A stretch of 64,000 bases of DNA from an uncultured Opitutaceae bacterium (lineage in GTDB: Bacteria > Verrucomicrobiota > Verrucomicrobiia > Opitutales > Opitutaceae): contig OX638348.1 of the NCBI GenBank assembly GCA_951813085.1, positions 2,675,627-2,739,626 on the forward strand. Direction: 5' to 3'. Every line of letters begins with the position of its first letter. Within the stretch, counting starts at the first letter, position 1. The position numbers and the translations under genes are program-made. The notes under the pieces were generated by a model, which was not told the origin of the DNA, searched no databases, and saw nothing but the letters and a program-made list of their open reading frames with translations. This document shows, piece by piece, positions 17,810 through 25,479 of the stretch.

Positions 17810-18705
17810 GCCCGGAGCGCCGGCGCGGGGTTGCGGCGGAGGTCCAGTCCGCGCTGTCGCGTTCCGGGAGAGCCGTTTGCCGGTGGCTGGGGATCAGCCG
17901 CTCGACGCTCCGCTATCGCCCGAAGCCCAAGCCCGAGGGGAAGCGCTTGCTGGAGCCGGAGATCGTCCGCCTTCCGGGGGAGCAGCCGACGCTTGGCTAC
18001 CGCGCGAACAAGAGGCTGGTCCAGCGCGTCCGCAGGGAGGAGGGGCTGCAGGTGCCGCCTCGCCGCCCTCGCAGGCGGCGGCAGGGGCTCTGCGCGGGCC
18101 TTCCGCGGAAGGCGCTTCGCCGCAACCGCGTCCGGGCCTGGGGCCTCGTCTCGGACTACGGCCAGCGGGGAGGCAAGCTGCGGGCCTTCGACCTGATAGG
18201 CGAATGCGCTCGCCAGCGCCATTGCATCCATGCCGACCGGGCGATCAAGGCCTCCGACGCGCTGGCCCTGCTGCAGGAGGCGATCCGCGAGCATGGGGCT
18301 CCCGAATGCATCCGCTCGGGCAACGGGCCCGAGCTCATCGCCAAGGCCATCCAGGGCTGGCTTGCCGAGAACGGGATCGAGGCTCTATGCATCGATCCGG
18401 GCCGCCCTTGGCGGAACGGATACGCCGAAAGCTTCAGCAGCCGCTTCCGCGAGGAACGCCTCGACCGCGAGCTGATCCGCACGCTGAGCGAATCGCGCGT
18501 GATCTTCGCGGACTGGAAGGACTGCTGCAGCAATCATAGGCCCCATGGATCGCCAGGCGCGCTAACGCCCAGCGAGTTTGCCACAAGGCAAATCCAGCCT
18601 GCCTGCGGCTCCGACCGCCCTTCGGGCGATCTCCACCCCAGGCAGCTTAAACCCAAGCCCAACAACAAGAAACCCGTCGGGAATCTCTCATTGAGACCGG
18701 GCTAA
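17806..18705 (+). pseudogene. IS3 orfB transposase, copy 1 (catalytic residues lost)
   Basis: Open for about 300 codons from the orfA overlap. It has the IS3 OrfB layout: an N-terminal region (SRSTLRYRPKPKP), an HTH_21-like segment, and a DDE core ending in NGYAESFSSRFREERLD. Two catalytic aspartates appear lost: the first (WxxDF in relatives) reads AWGLV, and the second (SDNGPE in relatives) reads RSGNGPE; the final Glu remains. Compared with copy 2 it lacks 36 bases (12 codons) between two GCTTGG repeats. The frame is open but the enzyme should be inactive. Confidence 0.8.
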
Positions 18706-18859
18706 ACTGCGGGGTCCAACCAGTCCCACAGTGAGCGGCTTCGAAAATACCAGTCCGGGAAAAGGCGGATTAATCCCCGAATTAAGAAGCAATCCCGGAA
18801 ATTCCCGGCCTTACTCTAATGTATAGGTACAAAAGCCAATCGGGTTGAGTGGCTGATAA

Positions 18860-19336
18860 CTAAACGGAGATCGTCAACTCTCCCGCTGGCCCGTTGTAGA
18901 ACATGGTGCAGAAGGCGAGCATGTCCCTTCCAAGCAGCGCGACAATGTCTTGATTCGAGAGCTGAGCCCCTATGGCCCTAGGAATATTAATTCCAGTCGC
19001 CATATTATTGATTAGAATTTTGACCGGATAGACATTCGCGTCGTGTCCAGCGTGCGAAGCGGAAGCCATCTTAACCCTGTCAATCGGGCTGAGATTCAGC
19101 CGTTCCACTATCCCGTCGTCTATGCAGGAAGTTGACGCTCCCGAGTCAATTAGGGCCCGTCCTGATATGGTCTTTCTCTCGGCCTCTAGTAGGCTCGCCG
19201 CGACTTGGTCGGACAGCGAGATAGTGACATCAACCCAAGGGCCATACATCGCTAAAGCCTTAACGGGAGGTATCGGGACCTTGGACCCGTCAGCATGAAC
19301 AGCGTCCCCATGGTATTGGTGATGGAGCGACGGCAC
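18860..19336 (-). CDS. Retropepsin-like aspartic protease domain protein
   Basis: A 158-residue protein with the retropepsin active-site motif ALIDSGASTSCID (Asp near residue 63) and the C-terminal strand pattern ALLGRDMLAFCTMFYNG seen in small bacterial retroviral-like aspartic proteases. No signal peptide is seen. Probable GTG start at 19336, overlapping the stop of the upstream gene by one base, which indicates coupled translation. The biological substrate of such bacterial proteins is not established. It sits in the accessory stretch between the two IS3 copies. Confidence 0.75.
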   Translation of the reverse strand: MPSLHHQYHGDAVHADGSKVPIPPVKALAMYGPWVDVTISLSDQVAASLLEAERKTISGRALIDSGASTSCIDDGIVERLNLSPIDRVKMASASHAGHDANVYPVKILINNMATGINIPRAIGAQLSNQDIVALLGRDMLAFCTMFYNGPAGELTISV

Positions 19337-19599
19337 TAAATCAGCCCGAGCGAAAGCACGGGAACAAAATTCACGTTGTCGATGGGATCGTTCACGTTTC
19401 TAACCAGAAAAGGCGTATTCCCAAATCGACGCGCCCCCTCCTCGACCGCGTCCTCCGGCTTGTTGAATGTATCAACAAGCTCCTCCCCTTTAATAAGGAG
19501 ATGCTTTCCGGCGTGCTGAGACGCCCACTGGTCGCGGTTCTTTTCAAAGAATGCGAGCTCCAACTCAAGTACTTTTGGTTCTTCGGCCATCATTGCCAT
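19336..19599 (-). CDS. Small DUF5678-like protein
   Basis: An 87-residue acidic protein. The core, FEKNRDQWASQHAGKHLLIKG then a TFNKPEDAVEEGARRFGNTPFLV stretch (about residues 18-64), resembles the short DUF5678 family. Proteins of this kind are often found beside small retropepsin-like genes, as here, where the stop overlaps the protease start by one base. No function is known. A protein-protein or substrate-presenting role towards the protease is speculation from the pairing. Confidence 0.62.
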   Translation of the reverse strand: MAMMAEEPKVLELELAFFEKNRDQWASQHAGKHLLIKGEELVDTFNKPEDAVEEGARRFGNTPFLVRNVNDPIDNVNFVPVLSLGLI

Positions 19600-19724
19600 A
19601 ATCGGTTTTCAACTGGTGAACTGTACTTTTGTAAGTAAAAACACCAGTATCACTAAGAATAAGTCAATTATCTCTAACTATATCAACGCTAAACCAATCA
19701 AATTTGTTTCAAGTGCCTATAAAA

Positions 19725-19747
19725 AAGCCGCTCGTACTGAGCGGCTT
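19725..19747 (-). terminator. Rho-independent terminator of the 19775-20611 genes
   Basis: A 9-bp perfect stem (AAGCCGCTC / GAGCGGCTT) with a 5-base loop, followed on the minus strand by a run of T (AAAAAA on the plus strand at 19721-19726). It lies 28 bases after the stop of the 137-residue gene. Confidence 0.85.
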
Positions 19748-19774
19748 CGAAATTAATGCGGCTGCGCGATTTCT

Positions 19775-20188
19775 CTACGCGATCGCTTCATCTGTTTCGA
19801 GAATATCGTCGGCGTTGTCGCTGATATGCTGGGCAGCTCGAATGAGTGCTTCGCTCACTGCGTCAAACGTCATTTGATTAGAATCCGCGTGAGTGACTGC
19901 GGTTGCCCTTATCATGTAGCGGATTCCGCCATTCTCGCCAACCATTTCGAGCTGACGCGCCTTCTCAAGGCGTCTTTTGATCCCCTTTAGTTCGAAGCCG
20001 ACGATCTTGTCGCCTTCAAAGGAAAGGTAGACGGTAACGACTGAATCCAGTCGCTTCGCGTAGGCCTCTTCTTCGCTTTCGAAGAATATGAGAGTGTCGT
20101 TGGACGGCTCGTAGTATGGCGCCGGGTTAAACCCCTTCGGCTCGTTCGCCTCAAGGTACTCGGTCAATGCTGGTTCTCTTGCTTCCAT
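19775..20188 (-). CDS. Hypothetical protein, weak DUF2283 resemblance
   Basis: A 137-residue acidic protein. The segment YYEPSNDTLIFF through VYLSFEGDKIVGFELKGI (about residues 25-70) resembles the DUF2283 fold, in which a short two-part beta region ends with a D-x-x-G-x-x-V-G-x-E pattern. The C-terminal third has no recognisable motif. It overlaps the upstream gene by 25 bases and is followed by a clear terminator. Function unknown. Confidence 0.55.
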   Translation of the reverse strand: MEAREPALTEYLEANEPKGFNPAPYYEPSNDTLIFFESEEEAYAKRLDSVVTVYLSFEGDKIVGFELKGIKRRLEKARQLEMVGENGGIRYMIRATAVTHADSNQMTFDAVSEALIRAAQHISDNADDILETDEAIA

Positions 20189-20478
20189 AGGTCGGTTGTG
20201 AATCTGTTTTGGTGGTCTTCGGGGTAATCGCCATTCTCTGGATCGGCAGACTCCGGTCGCCAGTTTAGGATGAAACGATTTTTGTCAACAAAAACGAGAA
20301 GCACGTGCCTCTCGGGAAATTCTACTCTTGTACCGTCATTTCTTGTGTAATGGGTCGGTTTCCCGACGATGCAATGGCTTCCTTGCTCCCCTTCCCTCTC
20401 AAGGCCCTCAAACACGCCGGTTGGCTCCCTCAAGACCTCCTTCACGGCGTAAAGCTGCAGGTATTTCCACCTCGCCAT
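20164..20478 (-). CDS. Hypothetical protein, 104 residues
   Basis: Not recognised. It is soluble and mixed in charge, with a plausible globular stretch CIVGKPTHYTRNDGT and VLLVFVDKNRFILNW. The ATG at 20478 follows an in-frame TGA 9 bases upstream, so the start is well bounded. It overlaps the downstream gene by 25 bases and an upstream 67-residue frame by 71 bases. One of these overlaps may reflect a frameshift rather than normal gene packing. Confidence 0.5.
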   Translation of the reverse strand: MARWKYLQLYAVKEVLREPTGVFEGLEREGEQGSHCIVGKPTHYTRNDGTRVEFPERHVLLVFVDKNRFILNWRPESADPENGDYPEDHQNRFTTDLWKQENQH

Positions 20479-20611
20479 TGTTTCTCAGAAAATCAAGCCT
20501 CGCTCTTTTCAATTTGTAAACGCATCCACCCAGCTTCCCCGTCTCCGGATCTCGACTGAATTTCCCGTCTACCAGAAATCTATCCCTAACATCTAAGTCA
20601 GTAGCCATCAA
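20408..20611 (-). CDS. Small hypothetical protein, 67 residues
   Basis: The frame reads RFLVDGKFSRDPETGKLGG and KLKRARLDFLRNNGEVEI, which looks protein-like, but the last 24 codons overlap the next gene in another frame. It may be an independent small gene, or the front half of a protein now split by a frameshift near 20470. Its start lies about 80 bases downstream (in transcription order) of a terminator, so it probably heads its own transcript. No family recognised. Confidence 0.4.
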   Translation of the reverse strand: MMATDLDVRDRFLVDGKFSRDPETGKLGGCVYKLKRARLDFLRNNGEVEIPAALRREGGLEGANRRV

Positions 20612-20689
20612 TTTTCAAGCGATTCCCTTCATTAGTACGATTCGTAGATAGGCAATAATACAATTGCAAGAATCAACAAGGACCAAAAA

Positions 20690-20714
20690 AAGCCGCCCCT
20701 TTCGAGGGCGGCTT
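20690..20714 (-). terminator. Rho-independent terminator of the small gene 20724-20858
   Basis: A 9-bp perfect stem (AAGCCGCCC / GGGCGGCTT) with a 7-base loop, followed on the minus strand by a run of T (AAAAAAA at 20685-20691 on the plus strand). It begins 9 bases after the stop of the 44-residue gene. Confidence 0.88.
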
Positions 20715-20723
20715 GCGAAGGTC

Positions 20724-20858
20724 TCAGCCTTCCTGGTCAACTATACCGGCCAGTTCGTCCACTCTCTCGATGAGAGCCTGAACAAGGTCGATGTAGTCCC
20801 CCTTGGTTTCGCAGGCCGCAAGGAGGCGCCTGTAGGTTTCGGTTTTTATCGATTCCAT
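20724..20858 (-). CDS. Small 44-residue protein
   Basis: A short minus-strand gene starting at the ATG at 20858: MESIKTETYRRLLAACETKG, then a helix-rich, acidic remainder (YIDLVQALIERVDELAGIV) and TGA. Support comes from an AAAGGAAA Shine-Dalgarno-like stretch just upstream, a strong terminator immediately after the stop, and a protein-like amphipathic composition. An overlapping ATG 4 bases earlier opens a much less protein-like frame. A long leader with several hairpins precedes it. Function unknown; it is too short to assign. Confidence 0.6.
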   Translation of the reverse strand: MESIKTETYRRLLAACETKGDYIDLVQALIERVDELAGIVDQEG

Positions 20859-20889
20859 TCATGATTTCCTTTCAGAGCCCAATTGGAAT

Positions 20890-21011
20890 CGTCAGATGTC
20901 CGCCTGACGGTGAGGCGAGGGGGGAGGAGTTGGACCTCCCGCGAACCACTTGGGCAAGCAATCCGCTGTTGAGAGAATAGTAGCCCAAAGCATGGGACAT
21001 TCTCTGTCCCA
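20890..21011 (-). other. Hairpin-rich leader or small RNA candidate
   Basis: Four stems lie in a row, given in minus-strand order: a 7-bp stem TGGGACA/TGTCCCA with a 5-base loop (20993-21011); a 6-bp stem TTGGGC/GCCCAA enclosing 27 bases (20950-20988); a 6-bp stem GGGAGG/CCTCCC with a 7-base loop TCCAACT resembling a tRNA T arm (20922-20940); and a 6-bp stem CGTCAG/CTGACG (20890-20909). The ribosome-binding site and start of the 44-residue gene follow after about 30 bases. The surrounding 20859-21334 holds no gene I can support. Confidence 0.4.
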
Positions 21012-21334
21012 CCCCATAGCAAATTATTCACAATTCGATTTTTATTCAGCCCCATACGCTTTCCTTTTTCCGTGAGCAGACCAACCTCAGGTCCCTCGTT
21101 TAGCTGGGTGCCATCTAAAAGGAAATTTGGGTTACTGACAATTTGATCTATCAAAAATAGGGACTTTTGCATAGACCGAAATGTGAGAAGTGATGAATAA
21201 ACGCCCTAGCATGGAAATGTGTTGAAAGTCCGTTGCTCTCCGCTCTTAGTGATAAACTTAAACCCTCAACCCGAGGCTGATACTGTGTTGATTAATACAA
21301 CGCTATTCCTCTTAGCTCTCGGAAATGAAAGTGT

Positions 21335-21556
21335 ATGGGCAACTTAATTGACCGCGGGAAAGATATATTGGAGGAGACAAAGGGAAAGAGGCTTTCCTAC
21401 TTCAGTTTTGACTCCTCGGAATTCTATCAGTCTCCCACCGCGACAAAGCGAAAGCTCGATGAGATAGAGCGATCAAGGAAGCGGAAAGCTGCGAAAATGG
21501 GCTTTCGTAGATTCACGCGTGGGAAAGCGGGGAAAGGCCACGACTTCCACAAATGA
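21335..21556 (+). CDS. Small basic hypothetical protein, 73 residues
   Basis: Reads MGNLIDRGKDILEETKGKRL at the start and ends in a strongly basic tail (RSRKRKAAKMGFRRFTRGK). No family recognised. The Lys/Arg-rich end could bind nucleic acid, but that is only composition. It lies between the two IS3 copies and points towards the broken lipoprotein gene. Probability of being a real gene is moderate. Confidence 0.42.
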   Translation: MGNLIDRGKDILEETKGKRLSYFSFDSSEFYQSPTATKRKLDEIERSRKRKAAKMGFRRFTRGKAGKGHDFHK

Positions 21557-21607
21557 ACCCTCAGTTCCTATCAGCCATCACATTCTAATATTCTCAAGCA
21601 CTCCCGA

Positions 21608-22132
21608 ATGAATCCAAAAACACTATCGGCCGCTTTATTGAAGCCCACCATCTTCATGGCTCTAGTCATCTTCTTCTCTGGCTGCGCTACTGTCTACGAG
21701 GTGGGCGACCCCTACCCAAAGCTACTCGGCGAAGGCAATGTTCGAAAACTTGACTACCAAACTCTGATTAACGGGGTGCCGGTAAAAAGGACCTTTCAAA
21801 CTACTACTCCATAGAGTGCGTAGCTAGCAAGGACGGCACCAAATATCGGGTAATTGACGGCATGATGAATCTAAACGCGGGAGCCGGTGTACCGGCTTGA
21901 TGGTGAGATTATCAAAAGCGAATTCAAACGCGCACCAGTTCCGGGAATCGTCGGTCACGGCCAAACCATAGTCATACCCATCACTCGTTCCCAACTGGAG
22001 AGAGGCCTGAAAATAGAGGCCGAATACGGATCGGTTCGCGGCGTCCAGACTAAGACGATAGAGTTTTGGCCGGACTACATTCGGGCTTTCCTCGCTGACG
22101 CCAAGCCCCACATCGAAGCGTGGGCGCAGTGA
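21608..22132 (+). pseudogene. Lipoprotein gene broken by two compensating frameshifts
   Basis: Begins with a lipoprotein signal (basic start, hydrophobic stretch, lipobox FFSGC with the Cys near residue 26) and reads ATVYEVGDPYPKLLGEGNVR before stopping at 21814. The next protein-like stretch (NYYSIECVASKDGTKYRVID) is in another frame. The last (RLDGEIIKSEFKRAPVPGIV to KPHIEAWAQ, ending 22132) returns to the first frame. The shifts fall near the A run at 21784-21788 and near 21880-21890. The original protein would have had about 175 residues. No known family. Ends 23 bases before IS3 copy 2. Confidence 0.6.
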
Positions 22133-22226
22133 GCGAGTAAGAAGCGCACAAATGGTGGTTGGGACCCCGCGAACTAGCCCACTTTTGATGAGGTGATTTT
22201 CGTCGATCAACGAAAGGACATCATCG

Positions 22227-22493
22227 ATGAAAAAGACAAGACGCGCGACCGAGCAGATAATCCGCATACTGAGGGAGGCCGACACGGGGCTTCGGACCGA
22301 GGGGATCTGCCGCAGGCGCAGCATCAGCTCGCAGAGCTTCTATCGCTGGAAGAGCAAGTACGGAGGCATGGATCTTAAGGAGGTTCAGCGCCTCCGCGAC
22401 CTGGAGAAGGAGAACACCGAGCTCAAGAAGCTGCTTGCCGACCAGCTGCTCAAGACCAAGGCCCTGGAGATCGCGCTGGAAGAAAACCTCTGA
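22227..22493 (+). CDS. IS3 OrfA, copy 2 (intact)
   Basis: An 88-residue OrfA with ATG start: an N-terminal helix-turn-helix (RRATEQIIRILREADTG, EGICRRRSISSQSFYRWKSK) and a C-terminal leucine-zipper-like region (LRDLEKENTELKKLLADQLL). In IS3 elements OrfA binds the ends and regulates OrfAB, the fused transposase made by frameshifting. OrfB beside it is broken, so this copy cannot transpose itself, but OrfA could still be produced. Confidence 0.82.
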   Translation: MKKTRRATEQIIRILREADTGLRTEGICRRRSISSQSFYRWKSKYGGMDLKEVQRLRDLEKENTELKKLLADQLLKTKALEIALEENL

Positions 22494-22940
22494 GCCCGGA
22501 GCGCCAGCGCGGGATTGCGGCGAAGGTCCAGTCCGCGCTGTCGCGTTCCGGGAGAGCCGCGTGCCGGTGGCTGGGAATCAGCCGCTCGACGCTCGACGCT
22601 CCGCTACCTTCCGAAGCCCAAGCCCGAGGGGAAGCGCTTGCTGGAGCCGGAGATCGTCCGCCTTTCGGGGGAGCATCCGACGCTTGGATGCAAGAAGATC
22701 TCGGCCAAGCTGAGGTCGCTTGGCTACCGCGCGAACAAGAAGCTGGTCCAGCGCGTCCGCAGGGAGGAAGGGCTGCAGGTTCCGCCTCGCCGCCCTCGCA
22801 GGCGGCGGCAGGGGCTCTGCGCGGGCCTTCCGCGGAAGGCGCTTCGCCGCAACCACGTCTGGGCCTAGGACTTCGTCTCGGACTACACCCAGCGGGGAGG
22901 CAAGCTGCGGGCCTTCAACCTGATAGACGAATACACTCCC
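22490..22940 (+). pseudogene. IS3 orfB, copy 2 (frameshift, stop, truncation)
   Basis: Compared with copy 1, a 7-base insertion near 22590 (a duplicated GACGCTC-type unit) shifts the frame, and a TAG at 22866-22868 stops the second frame within WA-stop-DF. The catalytic Asp lost in copy 1 is still readable here. The segment missing from copy 1 (CKKISAKLRSLG) is retained. Everything downstream of the first catalytic region is cut off by the junction with pcaF. It is non-functional. Confidence 0.8.
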
Positions 22941-23160
22941 AGCGCTCGCGGCGTTGCGCAAGCTCGGCCTGTCCGACGATGCCGATCATGTAAATGTGAA
23001 CGGAGGAGCCATTTCCCTCGGGCATCCCTTGGGAATGTCCGGCGCCCGCATTGCCCGATCCGTAGCGCTCGAACTCAAGCGCCGTGGATTGAAGCGCGCC
23101 ATCGCTACGATGTGCATCGGCGTCGGCCAAGGCATCTCCATCCTGGTAGAAGCGGTCTGA
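22938..23160 (+). pseudogene. pcaF: PcaF-like thiolase, C-terminal fragment
   Basis: The last 70 or so residues of a thiolase: [33 protein letters not shown] (the NGGAxxxGHPxGxSG signature with the catalytic His) and [15 protein letters not shown], with the catalytic Cys of the CxGxGxG motif. The rest of the gene is missing upstream, where IS3 copy 2 begins. Location before pcaB, pcaD, pcaC and pcaIJ suggests beta-ketoadipyl-CoA thiolase, the last step of the protocatechuate pathway. It cannot be active. Confidence 0.8.
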
Positions 23161-23183
23161 TCCTGCCGAGACAAATTACGACA

Positions 23184-24270
23184 ATGCCAAGCAGACCTCT
23201 CAGCGAAAATTCCGCTCCAAACGAAGATCCTTTGTCTTACGAGAGCCGAATCAACGCTATGCTTACAGTAGAGGCCGCTTTGGCCCAAGCCCTCGAAAAA
23301 GCAGGCATCATACCGCAAGTGTACGTGGACGCAATGGCAGCCGCCTGTTCCAGCGACGCATTCGACGCCGAGGCTTTGCGAAAAGCGGGACAACAATCCG
23401 GCACCGAGGTAGTTCCGCTCGTCAAGGAAATCGTCGCTCGTACGAAAAGCATTTCCGAGGAGGCCTCTCGATTCGTACATTACGGATCGACTAGTCAGGA
23501 CATATTGGATACAGCAATACCATATTGCAGCTCAAGGACACGCTTCCGTGCATACTAATCACCCTAGAGCGGGTTGAGGCTGCGCTTTCAGCGCTAGCGC
23601 GGATGCACGCCAACACTCCCGTTCTAGGCCGTACGTTGCTGCAAGCGGGTCCCCCTATTAGCTTTGGTCTCAAGGTAGCCGGCTGGATGGCAGCGATCCG
23701 ACGCGGAAGGACTCGCTTGGAACAGTCCGCGAAGGCAGCCCTCTGTCTTCAATTCGGAGGCGCCGTCGGCAATCTCTCAAGCCTAGGAGCAGACGGACTG
23801 GAAGTCGCCAGCAATCGAGCCCCGCTCTAGTTTCTGCGCTCCTTTCCGCAATGCCGCAAGAACACGAGCGTGGGCTTGGGGGATGGCAGTCTGAATGGCC
23901 CAGCCTTAAAGAGCTGTTCGCCGCGGGAATCGATGCCAGCGACGCCCTCGCGGAAATCGCTGAAGGATTGGAAGTGGATGCAGAACGCATGCGGTCGAAT
24001 CTAGACGCCACTAACGAAATCGTCTTTTCGGAACGCCTATCCACGGCGCTCCTACCTCAAATCGGACGGGTCGAGTCACAAGAGATTGTCGCTCGACTGG
24101 TCACTCAATCGATAGAGCAAGGGCAACTTCTCTCTCTGGTAGCCGCCGAAGACGCCTCCGTGAGCGCAGCGCTCGATGCCGACGAATTGAAGAACGTATT
24201 CGATATATTCAAAGCTTTGGGTTCGAGCCCAGAGCTCATGGATCGCTTGCTGAACGAGGAGGGGTCGTAG
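23184..24270 (+). pseudogene. pcaB: PcaB-like 3-carboxy-cis,cis-muconate cycloisomerase, broken
   Basis: Three pieces in three frames. The first (23184 to about 23515) has FVHYGSTSQDILDTAI, the fumarase-superfamily region typical of PcaB. The second (about 23520 to 23820) reads LQLKDTLPC to GGAVGNLSSLGADGL. The third, ending at 24270, has MPQEHERGLGGWQSEWPSL and LEVDAERMRSNLDAT. Between the second and third pieces a stretch of roughly 80-90 residues found in PcaB is absent, including the superfamily signature (GSSxMPxKxNP). So this is real gene loss, not just sequencing error. The enzyme would cyclise 3-carboxymuconate. Confidence 0.82.
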
Positions 24271-24272
24271 TC

Positions 24273-25067
24273 GTGCCAGAGATTGCCACCAGCGACGGAA
24301 TACAGATCCACTATGAATTGGAGGGCGATGCGTCCAACCCGACGTTGATGCTCTCTAATTCCCTCGGCACCACCCACGCCATGTGGGACAAGCAGGCAAT
24401 AGCCTTTTCCGATGACTTTCAAATCCTACGATACGATACGCTCGGTCACGGACAATCGGATACGCCCGAAGGCCCCTATACCTTGGAACGATTGGGTCAG
24501 GACGCGGTAGAGCTCATGGATGCTTTGAAGCTTCGTTCCGTTCACTTTTGCGGTCTATCGCTGGGCGGCATGACCGGTATGTGGCTTGGGATGAACGCGG
24601 CGGAACGCACCCAGTCCCTCACGCTTTGCTGCACAGCCGCCCACCTGCCTCCCGCTGAACTTTGGGAGGGACGCATCCGGCAGGTAACCGACCAGGGGAT
24701 GAGTTCAATCACTCAAGCCGTCTTGGCTCGCTGGTTTACGCGTGCCTTCATGGCAAATGAGAACTCGGATGTCACTATGGTTCGCGATTAGCTATCGTCC
24801 ACCTCGCCAATGGGTTACGCCGGCTGCTGCGCTGCAATCAAGGACATGGATTGCCGCCCTGGGCTTATGGCCATCCAGACGCCCTGTCTCGTAGTCGCCG
24901 GGAAAGCAGATCAAGCCACTCCTCCTGATTTGGGAAAACGCATCGCTAACGGTATTTCCGGTAGCATCTTTGAAGAAATCGAAAACGCTGCCCATCTCGC
25001 GAATATCGAGCAGGAAGATGCATTTAATTCAATCGTACTTAACTTTTTACTACAGCGAATTCAATGA
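24273..25067 (+). pseudogene. pcaD: PcaD-like beta-ketoadipate enol-lactone hydrolase with in-frame stop
   Basis: An alpha/beta hydrolase starting with GTG two bases after pcaB. The nucleophile elbow GLSLGGMTG lies near residue 95, the acid region VVAGKADQATPP and the catalytic His in NAAHLANIEQ near the end. A TAG at 24789-24791 interrupts the same frame (VRD-stop-LSSTSPMGYAGCC) and removes the last third, including acid and His. Both halves align in one frame, so it is a nonsense mutation rather than a shift. PcaD hydrolyses the enol-lactone to beta-ketoadipate. It overlaps pcaC by 4 bases. Confidence 0.83.
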
Positions 25068-25459
25068 GCCAAGAAGACAGCGCGCAGGATAGACGTTCTC
25101 GAGGGATGAAGAATAGAAGGGCCGTACTCGGCGACACCCATGCAGATCGCTCCATAGAGCAGAGCAATGAACTGACCGCAGACTTTCAGGAATTCATCAC
25201 GCGCTATGCCTGGGGCGAGATATGGGATCGACCCGGATTGGACAAGCGCACGCGTAGCCTTTTGACCCTCGCTATTCTCGTTGCAGAGGGAAAGGACGAC
25301 GAACTTCAGATGCACGTTCGGGCAGCGGTTACCAACGGATGCTCGATCGAGGATATCAAGGAAGTATTCATGCACGCAGCGCTTTATTGCGGACTTCCTG
25401 CTGCAAATCATGCTTTCAAGCTCGCCACGCCCGTTCTCAAGGATCTAGGAAAGCTCTAA
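25064..25459 (+). CDS. pcaC: 4-carboxymuconolactone decarboxylase
   Basis: A 131-residue protein of the carboxymuconolactone decarboxylase family: [20 protein letters not shown] (about residues 48-67), [20 protein letters not shown] and a C-terminal [15 protein letters not shown] block. It decarboxylates 4-carboxymuconolactone between PcaB and PcaD. The ATG overlaps the pcaD stop (ATGA). Length and motifs are normal. Since the steps on both sides are broken, it may be a relic kept only recently, or serve another substrate. Confidence 0.87.
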   Translation: MSQEDSAQDRRSRGMKNRRAVLGDTHADRSIEQSNELTADFQEFITRYAWGEIWDRPGLDKRTRSLLTLAILVAEGKDDELQMHVRAAVTNGCSIEDIKEVFMHAALYCGLPAANHAFKLATPVLKDLGKL

Positions 25460-25479
25460 CCCTTACTAATTATACCCCA

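Larger units (their letters stand above)
17472..18722 (+). mobile_element. IS3-family (IS407-like) insertion sequence, copy 1, degenerate
   Basis: Bounded by imperfect inverted ends: TGGTTGGGACCCCGCG on the left and the complement of TGGTTGGACCCCGCAG on the right. It is visibly GC-richer than its surroundings. It holds an orfA frame (17543-17809) and an orfB frame (17806-18705) in the usual overlapping arrangement. No matching target-site duplication is seen at the flanks, which suggests that rearrangement followed insertion. It interrupts the formyltransferase gene. A second, truncated copy in the same orientation starts at 22156. Confidence 0.88.
22156..22944 (+). mobile_element. IS3-family (IS407-like) insertion sequence, copy 2, 3'-truncated
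   Basis: Starts with the same left end as copy 1 (TGGTTGGGACCCCGCG) and follows it closely until about 22938-22945, inside orfB, where the sequence switches abruptly to the end of a thiolase gene. The right third of the element and its right inverted repeat are missing. Both copies face the same way and bracket 18723-22155, so recombination between them could delete or have shaped that segment. Confidence 0.87.

Noticed and set aside
17751..18539. Arg/Pro/Ala-rich open frames in the IS3 copies
   Set aside because: They arise from the high GC of the element in frames other than orfA and orfB.
20922..20940. T-arm-like hairpin as part of a tRNA or tmRNA
   Set aside because: No matching acceptor, D or anticodon arms could be built around it; only the stem and 7-base loop fit.
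20846..21172. 108-residue minus-strand open frame
   Set aside because: It has no protein-like motif and runs through the hairpin cluster and into the start of the better-supported 44-residue gene in another frame.
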